From assembly GCF_015291645.1 (NCBI RefSeq), contig NZ_CP030056.1, positions 186,001 to 250,000 on the forward strand: a stretch of 64,000 bases of DNA, given 5' to 3'. This document shows, one piece after another, positions 1 through 8,839 of the stretch. Made by a program: the position numbers and the translations under genes. Positions within the stretch are counted from its first letter, which is position 1; every line of letters starts with the position of its first letter. The notes beneath the pieces are model-generated. The model did not search any database. It saw only the letters and a program-made list of their open reading frames with translations, and was not told the DNA's origin. This DNA is from Bradyrhizobium sp. CCBAU 53340 (GTDB lineage: Bacteria; Pseudomonadota; Alphaproteobacteria; Rhizobiales; Xanthobacteraceae).

Positions 1-1
1 G

Positions 2-439
2 ATGGTTCGGGCAGGTCGGCAGACAGCGCGCCGCTTTAAATTTGCCGACTTCGTCGATTGGGTTGATACTCACATCGAATTTCTTGCCGTAGCATCAACG
101 CCAGGCGTCAATATCATCTTCAACCATTGGCCTGACGAAATTCAACTGACTTCTGACGATGCTTTGTTGACGCCTTTTTCGCTCGAATGTTTTGGGTCGT
201 GCTATACGGCGCTTATCGAACTTCCGATTGTATCATCGAGCCGCTCGGAGCCGGAGGTCACGCTCATCGGTGGTCGGCCCCATATTGTATCAGAGGTGGT
301 GCGGGCATTGAATGCCGATACGTCTGACTTTGTCGAGAGCGCAGTTGAACGATCGAATAAGGATCGGGGGTCGAAAAGACCGGCCTTTTTCGCGGAGGGA
401 TTCTCTAACTGGGATAAGGTCATGCTCTCCATCTCGTAG
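2..439 (+). CDS. Hypothetical protein, probably 5'-truncated by the window edge
   Basis: An open frame runs from the first bases to a stop at 437-439 (145 residues if the ATG at base 2 is the start). I recognise no domain. The product is soluble-looking, with no membrane segment or signal peptide. The frame may extend upstream of the window, so the ATG at base 2 need not be the true start. The codon pattern looks coding, with few rare triplets, but there is no neighbour to infer a role from. Confidence 0.45.
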   Translation: MVRAGRQTARRFKFADFVDWVDTHIEFLAVASTPGVNIIFNHWPDEIQLTSDDALLTPFSLECFGSCYTALIELPIVSSSRSEPEVTLIGGRPHIVSEVVRALNADTSDFVESAVERSNKDRGSKRPAFFAEGFSNWDKVMLSIS

Positions 440-1018
440 AGAAGTGCTTATCAGTCACAACGGTGGAAGTACGACCGTAAAAAGCAAGGCCAGCGCAGCC
501 GGCAAAGTCGGCTGAGCTCTCTAAGGCTGGAGACGAGCTTGCGGGGAAAGCAGTCTGCTATTGGGAAGGCAGGTGCTATTCTTTCGATTTCGTCGACACC
601 CTCATCCTCAAAAACTTGGCGCCAGTTGATTGCAATGGTGTCGATCCGATCGATCTCGGCCCTAGCCTCGTCTGTGCTCAGCACGAAGTCCCCGCAACAC
701 GAAACGCAGTTAGCAATGCTCGGGCACTTGCTGCCGGATCAGTGTTTCCGTCGAAGCGATCTCATCGCCTGCTGACGCCGGCCGACTTACGCCACTCAAC
801 TTAGCGGGCAAGCTGTCATTCGGCATGCAAAATTGGATGCTGAAGGGATCAATTGTGACGCCGAATGACAATAGCGGATTCGACGAACTCGACCTCGCTC
901 TCCGTCTCGTCCTGCAAGCCATTGAGCAATGAGATCACCAGCTCACCTTGTTTTCTCCCGTCGGACTCATAAGGCGTGCGGCAGTCATGGAAACGTCTGA
1001 TCGAGGAGCGCAGTCTGT
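440..1018. other. Intergenic stretch with a possible HipA-like C-terminal remnant
   Basis: No intact gene is visible. On the minus strand at 451-684 a short frame encodes a stretch reminiscent of the extreme C-terminus of HipA-family kinases: STDEARAEIDRI, then WRQVFEDEGV and IERIAPAF. Frames further upstream (to about 1018) are broken by stops. If real, this is a decayed toxin gene lying downstream of herA. The resemblance is from memory and weak. Confidence 0.25.
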
Positions 1019-3112
1019 TCAATTCTGCGCACTGCCGGTCCAATCGCCGACGAGGGTGGGCCAATCGATCGGACGTGGGTTCTTGCCGATCCAAACGTCC
1101 CAGAAATCTGGGTCTGACGATTGCGGCCGATGTGCCTCGGCAAGTTCATCCATCTCCACGAGCAAAGGAATCGGCGTGGCCCATCCCAGCAAAATTGCCT
1201 GACGGGATGGTAGGCTAGGTAGCTCCTTTAGCAAGCCCGCCACATTGTCGGGAACGAGACGTCCAACTAGCGCCTGATCGAGGTCGTTTACGATCCGGTG
1301 CAGTAGGAAAGTATTGCACTGTGCAAGGATCGTGGGCGAGAGCTCCGATGGGCGTTGTGACGATAGCATCAATCCAAGACCAAACTTGCGACCTTCGCGC
1401 GCGATCTTTTCGAACGTCTCGCGACAGAGCTGGGTCGGGTTTTCTGCCGGCCCATCTTCGTTGGCGCCTCGCCGAACAAAGTTGTGTGCTTCCTCTAGAA
1501 CCAAGGTCGTGGGCAGAGGTTTGCCATCAGGATGAAGCCGTCGGTAGCGCTGCAATGCCTCAAACGTCAGCCGTCCCAGAACCGCAACGACTACGTGGAT
1601 TATTTCTGAAGGCACCAACGAAAGGTCAACGATTGCGACCTGTCCGTTGGCCGAGGCGTTGCTGCCCACGAACGCGTCAAGCCAGGCATCGAAGGTGATC
1701 GCCGGGTCACTTCCAATCACTTGACCGAGTCTCGGGTCCGACATCATGCCGCGGATGCGCATGCCGAGCGTGCTGATGAATCCGGCCAACGCACCTCCCT
1801 CCGTCGCTGCTATCCTCTCAAGGTGCTCTGGCAGCATGTGTACGTCGAATGGTATCGGTGCATCTTCCGTAAGATGCGCGATGGCGAAAGCATCCTCTAC
1901 CAGATCTACGAAGCTCTGCAGTGACCTCCGCACCGCTTCCATGTCCTGTACTGAGAAGGAGTTGAACCAGTCTCCTGACCGACGGGAATTAGCGATAGTT
2001 TCGATAATGCTGCTTATCTCTTCCAGAGCTGTCTTGTGCTCACCATCAACGGATTCCGTCATATTGCTGCAGTCTGATGCAATGTTGTCTAGCAGTTCGC
2101 CGCAGCGCCGCCGATTGCTTGCGCTGCCAGCGTAGGTCGCGGCACCTTCGGCCAACATAGCGGCGATCATGATGCGATAGGAATACAAATGCCGCCTGAC
2201 GATAGTTTGGCGAGGCGTCCCCGCCAGCTGCCCGTTCTTTAGTTCACGAAGCGCTTGGAGCAGCAGGGGCCGCTGCGCTCCGGGTCGTGCGAACGATACC
2301 GCGGTCCACTCGTGACCGTTCCAGAGCCAGGCCGGCAGACGGAGCGCGCGTTCACCCCTGTTGAGGTCGATGGGCGGGACACGAAACAGGCGGATATTTC
2401 CGCCCCTATCTGCAAATGCTTTGGCGTACTCCCCATTAGGATCAAGAATAATAAACCGCGCATTCGGCTGTTCTGTGCCATTCTCAAGAGCGGCCTGCGC
2501 CGCATCGAGTGACCAGCGGATCAGCCCAGCGACGGAGCAGGATTTTCCACTACCGGTGTTGCCGAGTACGGCGACGTGCCGCCCGAAGATCTTATCGGGA
2601 TCGACCATAATTGAGGTATCTGCAGCCAGCGGTGACGAGCCGATGCGAACGCGGCGGTCCTTGTCCTTTGCTCCGACGATAGCTGTGATTTGTTCCGGCG
2701 TTGGGATTGGTATCTGATCGCCTACCGAAGGGAACGCAACGATTCCTCGACTCAATTCGAACATACTGCTTCCCTCGCGTCGGTTTCGAGCGACAGACAG
2801 GGTGCCGATCGGAGTGAGCGACATCTTCCGCAGAGGGAATGGCAGATCGATCAGGCCGAAATCCTTAAGCCCCGACCGTTTGGGGTACGGCGATCGTTCA
2901 ATCCCGATCCACGTGACGTAGGCGACGGTAGCACCAGCCTCATTCGGTATCAGCACGTAACTATTGAGCCTTGGGAAGCTCATCGGTGTGCCGGTGTTGA
3001 GCGCAGTAGCCTGTGGCGCATCGAGATCGAGCAGCACACGGATCTCATCCGAGGAGATCGACTCGACCGTGCCGATGACCAGTTCAGCGAGCCGTTCGAT
3101 CGGGGAGCTCAC
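1019..3112 (-). CDS. herA: HerA-type ATPase of a SIR2-HerA defence pair
   Basis: This is a 697-residue hexameric AAA+/FtsK-HerA translocase ATPase. Residues 1 to about 110 form the HAS-barrel-like N-terminal region. Walker A is GNTGSGKS at 184-191. A helicase-HerA motif LDPNGEY follows, a Walker B-like LVLEEAHNF comes later, and a sensor/arginine-finger region SSQRPSELSPTIL is near the C-terminus. The GTG start (AGGAGGAAC just upstream) overlaps the stop of the SIR2 gene in a GTGA junction, so the two are translationally coupled. In known SIR2-HerA systems the ATPase assembles with an NADase/nuclease SIR2 protein and drives abortive infection through NAD+ depletion. Here the partner gene appears frameshifted, so function is uncertain although herA itself looks intact. 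Confidence 0.9.
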   Translation of the reverse strand: MSSPIERLAELVIGTVESISSDEIRVLLDLDAPQATALNTGTPMSFPRLNSYVLIPNEAGATVAYVTWIGIERSPYPKRSGLKDFGLIDLPFPLRKMSLTPIGTLSVARNRREGSSMFELSRGIVAFPSVGDQIPIPTPEQITAIVGAKDKDRRVRIGSSPLAADTSIMVDPDKIFGRHVAVLGNTGSGKSCSVAGLIRWSLDAAQAALENGTEQPNARFIILDPNGEYAKAFADRGGNIRLFRVPPIDLNRGERALRLPAWLWNGHEWTAVSFARPGAQRPLLLQALRELKNGQLAGTPRQTIVRRHLYSYRIMIAAMLAEGAATYAGSASNRRRCGELLDNIASDCSNMTESVDGEHKTALEEISSIIETIANSRRSGDWFNSFSVQDMEAVRRSLQSFVDLVEDAFAIAHLTEDAPIPFDVHMLPEHLERIAATEGGALAGFISTLGMRIRGMMSDPRLGQVIGSDPAITFDAWLDAFVGSNASANGQVAIVDLSLVPSEIIHVVVAVLGRLTFEALQRYRRLHPDGKPLPTTLVLEEAHNFVRRGANEDGPAENPTQLCRETFEKIAREGRKFGLGLMLSSQRPSELSPTILAQCNTFLLHRIVNDLDQALVGRLVPDNVAGLLKELPSLPSRQAILLGWATPIPLLVEMDELAEAHRPQSSDPDFWDVWIGKNPRPIDWPTLVGDWTGSAQN

Positions 3113-4412
3113 GTTCCTCCTCCAGAGCCCGCTGGCGGCTGACTCGGTTCGGCTGGCGCCAGGCCCGCAGCGGCATCTGCGAAAGCGCGGTTCTTCAGCA
3201 AGTCAGACATACGCCCGGTGATGTAATCGAGCGCGGGCTTTGGCAGATAATCGTCGACGAGGTGCTGGAGGCTTCCGAAATGGTTGCCGGCGAGGAGGCT
3301 GACTTGTGCAGGACGAGTTTGATTGAGAAATCCCTTGATGCGATCGTCTAGTTCAAAGGCGATGATCACGAGGTGTGCGGACGGAACCGACAGCATATCG
3401 AGCAGAACACGGTTGATGTGGTCATCACCGAACCCGTAGCCGTAGGTCACCACCACCGAGTTGGGTCTGCAAGTTGCCGAGGCGAAATCACGGAATAGCT
3501 CCGCATAAGGATATTGGGTGGTCTCCACGTCCTTAGCCGGATTAGGATAGATCATCACGGTATCAACTGGAGAATCTGGTAAGCTCGGATGATCGTCGTC
3601 GGCACCAAATGGTGTCTCTGACCGATAGATCCGATGCGCGATGGGGTCGAAGCGCCAATCAAGGCTGCCGTGGAGCTTGGTCAGACGGACGACGCCTTCC
3701 ATAAAGCGCGGCTCACCGCGGATCCCGGGTGGGTTGTAATGATAATCGAGCTCGATCCGAGTGTTGCGGAACAGTGGACGCAAGCTCCCCACAAAGCGAT
3801 CAATGATCCGTAGCCCCGCTTGATCGCAGCCATGTTCGATCAACCGGTCGTAGTTGGTCGTGAAGATATGTAAACGCTCGCGTGAAGCGGCGCGGCTGAC
3901 GAAGCTGAGCAGAAATGACTGCACCGTCGCCAGTGCTGATGCACTGTTTGCTTCGAAAATACCTCGCTCGGTAGCAAGCAGTGAGGTTAGGAATGTCGCG
4001 ATTGCGGAGTTAATGTCGTCGCGAACACCTTGCGCCGACCCCTTATCGATGATGTCAAGACCATCGAGCACAGCAATGGCGCTACGCAACTGATCTTCGA
4101 TGTTAGCTTGACCGCGACCCATCTTTTTGGCGCTTGCGGTCGCGTGACGAGGATTGCCTTGGCATGTTTCGACTTCCCCGTCGCAATCGCCATACCCGTC
4201 GCCTTGACGCCGGCAGCGAAGCCCACAGCAATGGTAAAGCCGCTGCCAAGCAGGAGGTTCAGATGCTCAGCTTGGAATACCGCCGAGAGCCACGGCTCGA
4301 TCTTTCGGCGGTGTAGCGCGATGAACCGATCAAGTTCGTCTGCGCTTTCTGGGATGCTATCGAAGGTCTCGCTCGATGCACCAACCCGGTAACCGTGCGC
4401 CTTCCACTCCAT
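3109..4412 (-). pseudogene. SIR2-like NADase of the SIR2-HerA system, apparently frameshifted
   Basis: Two overlapping frames together make one SIR2-family protein. The first (from ATG 4412) carries the nucleotide-binding loop LLLGSGFT and GFAAGVKATGMA. The reading then has to switch to the second frame near 4175-4190. The second frame carries KKMGRGQANIEDQ, the TTNYDRLIE motif (catalytic Asn region) and KLHGSLDW (catalytic His), and ends at 3109. Read as one protein it would be about 430 residues. The downstream frame contains its own ATG at 4122, but that would lack the NAD-binding loop. The gene directly precedes and overlaps herA. A single-base indel (mutation or assembly error) is the simplest explanation; a programmed frameshift is possible but I see no slippery heptamer. 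Confidence 0.75.
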
Positions 4413-4728
4413 GGACCCTCGCGACGAGTTGCAGGACCGACCTGAGTCCCCGCTAGTAAGTCTTAAAGCAACATAATCAGAGGTTGCAAGGCGGGCAGGT
4501 AGTCAAAGTGAAAAAGGTAAGCAGCGAAGCGGCGAGGGGATGAAGGGCATCGAGATTAGCTTCCTCGACTAATCGCTTGAACCGGTGAGGAGACGAGATC
4601 TGACGAGGAGTGCCGCTATCCTGGCTCCCTCACGCCTCCAGCTTCAGTCGATCCCGTCCGCCGGCTCGGGTGGAGGCGGCGGGAGCGAGGTATGCTCTCC
4701 GACTCGAGCTCGCCATCAGCTTCCGCCA
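4413..4728. other. Intergenic region between SIR2 and DUF2130 genes
   Basis: About 315 bases with no convincing coding frame. It holds the upstream region of the SIR2-herA operon (promoter expected near 4413-4480) and the 3' flank of the DUF2130 gene. I see no repeat or RNA gene. Confidence 0.5.
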
Positions 4729-6042
4729 TCATCCCACCTTTCGTTCAGGAGCGGCGTGGCTCTCAAGCAGTGGCATATCCAGGCTCGGAATCTCTGGCAT
4801 GGCTTTGCCGGCGATCGCCTGCAAATCGCCCACCATGCCAACGGTCGACTCCACCACGGCGAGGATCTGAGTTTCGCGCTTGGCCCATTGCCGGCCCATG
4901 AACTTGCGTTCCTTGTCCAGGTCGTCGCGCATATCGTTGAATTTCTCAACCACAGCTTCTACCCGCTGCCGAAACTTCGTGCCGGTCAGGTAGTGATAAA
5001 CCTGCTCCATCTTGGTCTGCTGACCCTGCTGAACGAGGCGCGATCCGCTTACGTCGATCAGCCCCTGGCGCAGCGCCACGGCGACCGGCAATGCGCAACG
5101 CGGATGGGCCACCCATACGCCGTCGACTAGGTCAAATTGCTCGACGTGCTTCGGCAGCGCATGAGAGATGATCAGAGCGACGTCGGCGGCGGAACGACGC
5201 TGGTCGTCACGCAGTTTGGCAAGCCATCCGTCACTCCATGCCTTGGTTCGCTTGGTTTCCCAAAGGATGATGCCGGCAGGTTTGCCAATGGCGCCATTTA
5301 TCTGTTGAATAACGTCCGCCCCAAGCTCACCTTTTCCAACCGGCTCAATCGAATCGGTCGGAAAACGTCCGCGCAGAAGCTCTTCGAGCTCGAGCTCGAG
5401 TACTTCCCCTTGGGATTGCTGTGATCCCTGCTCGGCCTTGCGCTTGAGCTCCTCGATCGTTCGAGACATCGACTCGATAGTCTGGTCCTTCTCTGCAACG
5501 CGTAAGCGCGCAGCCTCGTCGGCTTCCTGCCTGGCCTTGATCTGGATTTCGCTGATTGAGGCCTGCACGCGCTTCTCTATTGTCAGGTCGAGCTCGCGCT
5601 TTTCCCCCTCGAGTGCGCGCTGCTGTCGCATCAGTTCGGCTTGCTGCTTTTGGGCCTCGGCAAGCTTTGCGTTGTTGGTAAGCAGGTTGGCTCGCAGCTC
5701 CGCGGCTTCCGCTTCCTTCGCCTGCAGCTCGGCCGCGGCCGCCTCTCGCGCCTTCTTGCTTTCGGCCGCGACCAGCTGGGCACGTTCGGCGATCAATCGT
5801 TTCGCAACGTGGTCCTCGATTTGCTCGCGGTCCTTAGCGACCTGCTCGCGTTCCAGCCGCAGTGCCTCGGTCTTACGCTCCATCTCTGCATCTTTGCTGG
5901 CCAGCTGCTGTTGAAAGCGCTGACGAATTTCAGCGAGGAGGGGAGCGGCCAATGATTCCGTCAACCGGATCTCGTGATTGCAGTTGGGACAATGCAGGGT
6001 AGGTTCGTGTGAAGCGCCGGCTGCGGTTACTTTGAAACTCAT
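4729..6042 (-). CDS. DUF2130 domain-containing coiled-coil protein
   Basis: From the start at 6042 the protein has 437 residues. A short N-terminal Zn-ribbon-like motif (CPNCNHEI) is followed by a long Ala/Glu/Gln/Arg-rich coiled coil of roughly 180 residues. The DUF2130 domain then starts at LELEELLRGRFP and contains GELGADVIQQI and the ILWETKRTKAWSDGWLAKL block. That block resembles a PD-(D/E)xK-type nuclease fold core (an E..K pair after a hydrophobic strand); this is inference. I chose ATG 6042 because GGGGGA lies five bases upstream; the frame remains open upstream to 6192 without similar support. The protein sits alone between two defence modules, and its biological role is not established. 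Confidence 0.8.
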   Translation of the reverse strand: MSFKVTAAGASHEPTLHCPNCNHEIRLTESLAAPLLAEIRQRFQQQLASKDAEMERKTEALRLEREQVAKDREQIEDHVAKRLIAERAQLVAAESKKAREAAAAELQAKEAEAAELRANLLTNNAKLAEAQKQQAELMRQQRALEGEKRELDLTIEKRVQASISEIQIKARQEADEAARLRVAEKDQTIESMSRTIEELKRKAEQGSQQSQGEVLELELEELLRGRFPTDSIEPVGKGELGADVIQQINGAIGKPAGIILWETKRTKAWSDGWLAKLRDDQRRSAADVALIISHALPKHVEQFDLVDGVWVAHPRCALPVAVALRQGLIDVSGSRLVQQGQQTKMEQVYHYLTGTKFRQRVEAVVEKFNDMRDDLDKERKFMGRQWAKRETQILAVVESTVGMVGDLQAIAGKAMPEIPSLDMPLLESHAAPERKVG

Positions 6043-6210
6043 GAATTCCCCCGTCATCGTAGAGCAGGATTGAACACCATCCGCGCGCGATTGCGATGTC
6101 GCCGCTCTCGATGTCCACATCCGCGTCGCCGATATCGACCTGGCCGGGGGATTTTCCACGGAAGGCATCACGACATGTCGACGTAAGGCCACGCCTCAGG
6201 GCGAGCCGTT

Positions 6211-6375
6211 CTATTGGGAATATATTCTAGATGAGAACAAAACAGGATCAAGCGCCAATTGGCTGCGCAGGCTGGTGGAATAACCCTGTCGTTCCATCCA
6301 GGCAGCATCGACCAGAAGCCCCTGAGGGAGAGTCCTTTCGAGCTTGTTTAGCTTTCTGTCCTTTTGCTCAGCCAT
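6211..6375 (-). pseudogene. N-terminal remnant of an AbiEi-type antitoxin
   Basis: A 54-codon frame from ATG 6375 encodes MAEQKDRKLNKLERTLPQG followed by LLVDAAWMERQGYS and SLRSQ. This is the usual opening of AbiEi-type antitoxin/regulators, whose wHTH normally continues with a W-L-E-Q-P-A-R-G-like segment. The similarity stops at about 6255, and the frame ends at 6211 in unrelated sequence. The gene is therefore truncated to its first helices. It lies back-to-back with the intact AbiE-like pair starting at 6629. Confidence 0.55.
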
Positions 6376-6628
6376 ACTAAGTAAATTAGCACTTTTCCAA
6401 ACCAACCCGAGGGAATCCTCTATTTTACGTAATCTGACTGGGCAAAGACGCCGAAACAGCCGGAAATCTCGCGATGGCTCCTGGAAGAGGCCCATCGCGT
6501 GGTGCTTCGCTGCTCCGATATGTTCCGGCGCCGAAATTAGACGGCCGTAAGGAATATGAGTCATATTTCCTACGCGGTCTTGACTTTGTAAGATTTAAGG
6601 CGCAAATTTCTTACAAGGGAACCGTAAA

Positions 6629-7297
6629 ATGGCTAGCACAGCGAACCAGATATACGATCGGATGAGCCATGACCCTCAGCCGAGCAAGGTATGGACCGCA
6701 CGCGATTTTGCGGACACCGGCACTCGATCGGCTGTCGACGTCGCCCTCCACCGCCTCCGGAGTGACAACCGCATCAGGCGCATCGACCAAGGTCTCTACG
6801 ATCTTGCTCGCACCAACCAACTGACGAAGAAGATTTCGCCACCGGACTACAAGTCGGTGATTCAGGCGGTCGCGAGACGGGACGGCGCCAAAGTACTGGT
6901 CGACGGAATAACCGCCGCCAACAACTTGGGACTTACCAACGCCGTCCCGGCGAAGGTGGTCGTGTGGACGGACGCCCGCGTGAAGCCGATCCAACTCGAC
7001 CAAATGGTCATCGACTTCAAGAAAGTCGCGCCAAGTCGACTTCTGTGGGCTGACCGCCCGGCCGCGCAGTTGGTGCAAGCTCTGATTTGGCTGCGCGACG
7101 TTCTTCCTTCGGATGGCGACAAGATCGCAAAGCGCCTCAAGTCCATCCTGAACGACGGCGACGACGGGCACCGCATGCGAAAGGATTTGCAGGACCACTT
7201 GGGTGATCTCCCCGACTGGCTCGTTCCTATCGTAAAAGATATCCTCAAGTCCGACGCAACGGCGCCAGATCCGCTCCCGCCGATCCGCGGCCAATGA
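6629..7297 (+). CDS. DUF6088/AbiEi-like antitoxin (type IV TA)
   Basis: This 222-residue protein begins with a winged-helix-like region: WTARDFADTG, then VDVALHRLRSDNRIRRI and GLYD. A conserved middle follows (VLVDGITAANNLGL and VVVWTDARVKPIQL). This matches the DUF6088 family, the cognate antitoxin/regulator usually found just upstream of AbiEii nucleotidyltransferase toxins. The stop is 9 bases before the next ATG, which indicates an operon. The family acts by binding its own promoter and neutralising the toxin without stable complex formation in the classical AbiE model. An AGGGAACC stretch upstream of the ATG can serve as a ribosome-binding site. Confidence 0.85.
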   Translation: MASTANQIYDRMSHDPQPSKVWTARDFADTGTRSAVDVALHRLRSDNRIRRIDQGLYDLARTNQLTKKISPPDYKSVIQAVARRDGAKVLVDGITAANNLGLTNAVPAKVVVWTDARVKPIQLDQMVIDFKKVAPSRLLWADRPAAQLVQALIWLRDVLPSDGDKIAKRLKSILNDGDDGHRMRKDLQDHLGDLPDWLVPIVKDILKSDATAPDPLPPIRGQ

Positions 7298-7306
7298 GAT
7301 GCGATC

Positions 7307-8338
7307 ATGACCGACCTGCCGCAGATCATTCGAGCAAGCGCTGAAGACCGGCGGGGACTGTTCCAACAAACCGGACAGCGTCTCTCGTGCCCCCCGGAGA
7401 ACATCGAAAAGGACTTTTGGGTCTGTTGGATCCTCGACGCGCTCTACAACAAGGCGGGCATCGAGCAGCGTCTGCTTTTCAAGGGCGGCACGTCACTCTC
7501 GAAGGCCTTCGATCTGATCCAGCGGTTCTCGGAAGACATCGACATCACCGTATTCCGCGACGACCTGCCCGGCGAAAACTTCCCGTCAGATGACGATCTC
7601 CGCGCGATGGGATCGAACGAACGCAAGCGAAAGCTTGACGAAATAAAGGAGCGGTGCAGCAGTTTCATTAACGGCGAATTCCAGAACGCGCTGACGAACT
7701 TCGCCGCTGGTGAGCTCGAAGGACTGACGTTCAAGATCGAGCCCGATCCGGACGACCCCGACGCTCAATCCCTGCTCTTCCACTATCCAAGCGCATTCGC
7801 GGATTCCGACGAGCGGTACGTCCGACGCGTCGTGAAGATCGAATCCGGCGCTAAGTCGGCGCTCGATCCGCATGAGACGAAAACGATCAGTCCATATTCT
7901 GCCACCGACACCGACGGCCTGGACCTCACCGTGCCAAACGTGCTGACGATCAAGCCCGAGAGGACGTTCTGGGACAAGATCATCATCCTACACGGACAGC
8001 GACACTGGTTCCAGAACAGAGGGGAGCTCTACAAGGACGGGCAGCGATTGTCGCGCCATTACTACGACATATTCCGGCTTCTGACCTCCGAACACGGCGA
8101 AGCCGCACTTAAAGATCTGGAGCTCGCGGAAAGCTGCGTTCGCCATGCCCGCCTCTACTTCAACCGGAAGCCTCTCGATCTCGACCAGGCGACTCCCGGA
8201 ACGTTCGGTATCGTACCGGTCGACGGCATGCTCGAACCTTTGAAGGCGGACTACCAGAAGATGGCCGGCATGATCTTCGGAGGATCCCTTCTTTCGAGGA
8301 TATCCTCGGCAAGATTAAAGCAGCCGAAGCGACCTTGA
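7307..8338 (+). CDS. AbiEii/AbiGii-family nucleotidyltransferase toxin
   Basis: This 343-residue protein has the minimal-nucleotidyltransferase signature: FKGGTSLSKAFDLI (GGTSLSK) followed by RFSEDIDITVF, which supplies the paired acidic residues. Downstream are VNVL-like and TFWDKIIILHGQRHW blocks typical of the AbiEii family. Family members transfer nucleotides to tRNA or other targets and cause growth arrest or abortive infection. It is the second gene of the pair with the DUF6088 antitoxin, is of normal length and looks intact. Confidence 0.9.
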   Translation: MTDLPQIIRASAEDRRGLFQQTGQRLSCPPENIEKDFWVCWILDALYNKAGIEQRLLFKGGTSLSKAFDLIQRFSEDIDITVFRDDLPGENFPSDDDLRAMGSNERKRKLDEIKERCSSFINGEFQNALTNFAAGELEGLTFKIEPDPDDPDAQSLLFHYPSAFADSDERYVRRVVKIESGAKSALDPHETKTISPYSATDTDGLDLTVPNVLTIKPERTFWDKIIILHGQRHWFQNRGELYKDGQRLSRHYYDIFRLLTSEHGEAALKDLELAESCVRHARLYFNRKPLDLDQATPGTFGIVPVDGMLEPLKADYQKMAGMIFGGSLLSRISSARLKQPKRP

Positions 8339-8632
8339 ACGCCACCTGACCAAAGTCTCAATCGGTCCTCCACCGGCTACAACCCTGCCGATGGACTTGC
8401 CGACGTGCCTGCCGTCGGCGGCCGTCGCGAAGTCGGGTACCCACATCATCGGCGAAACCCGGTGGAGCGATTGAAAACGAGTTCGCTGGACGCTTAGCCT
8501 CGATACGGCTTCGATGCCAGGCGCACGCCGCCGTCAGGGATTCCTAAGTTCGGACGGGCAAAAGGCTGCACTTGACGATTGCGAAGAATGTGCGACCATA
8601 GGTTGTTCACGGAAACGGGGCGGGAGGAAGCC

Positions 8633-8839
8633 ATGGCGCGAAAGCCGACCAAGAAGCCGAAGGTGAGCTTGATCGTCTCCGACGACAAGGACGTAAAGTT
8701 GAAGGTCCGACCCGGCAAGCTGCACGTCGTTCAGGTCGAAACTATCACTCCGGATCTGAAGAAGGCCGGTCGCGTCGGTGCTCGGCTTTGCGGGTACGGC
8801 ACGAATATCTGCCTCGCCATCGTCGATATCGACAAGTGA
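8633..8839 (+). CDS. Candidate RiPP precursor peptide (68 residues)
   Basis: The ATG at 8633 is preceded by GGGAGGAAG at good spacing. The product is Lys/Val-rich: a basic N-terminus (MARKPTKKPK), a leader-like middle with VKLKVRPGKLHVVQVETI, and a C-terminal segment GARLCGYGTNICLAIVDIDK containing the only two cysteines (C-x6-C, with a Gly-Tyr-Gly between them). Its stop overlaps the GTG start of a radical SAM/SPASM enzyme (GTGA), a hallmark of a precursor and its maturase. I infer that the C-terminal segment is the core and that the Cys residues could be cross-linked (thioether or C-C). I do not recognise the precursor family. Confidence 0.65.
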   Translation: MARKPTKKPKVSLIVSDDKDVKLKVRPGKLHVVQVETITPDLKKAGRVGARLCGYGTNICLAIVDIDK

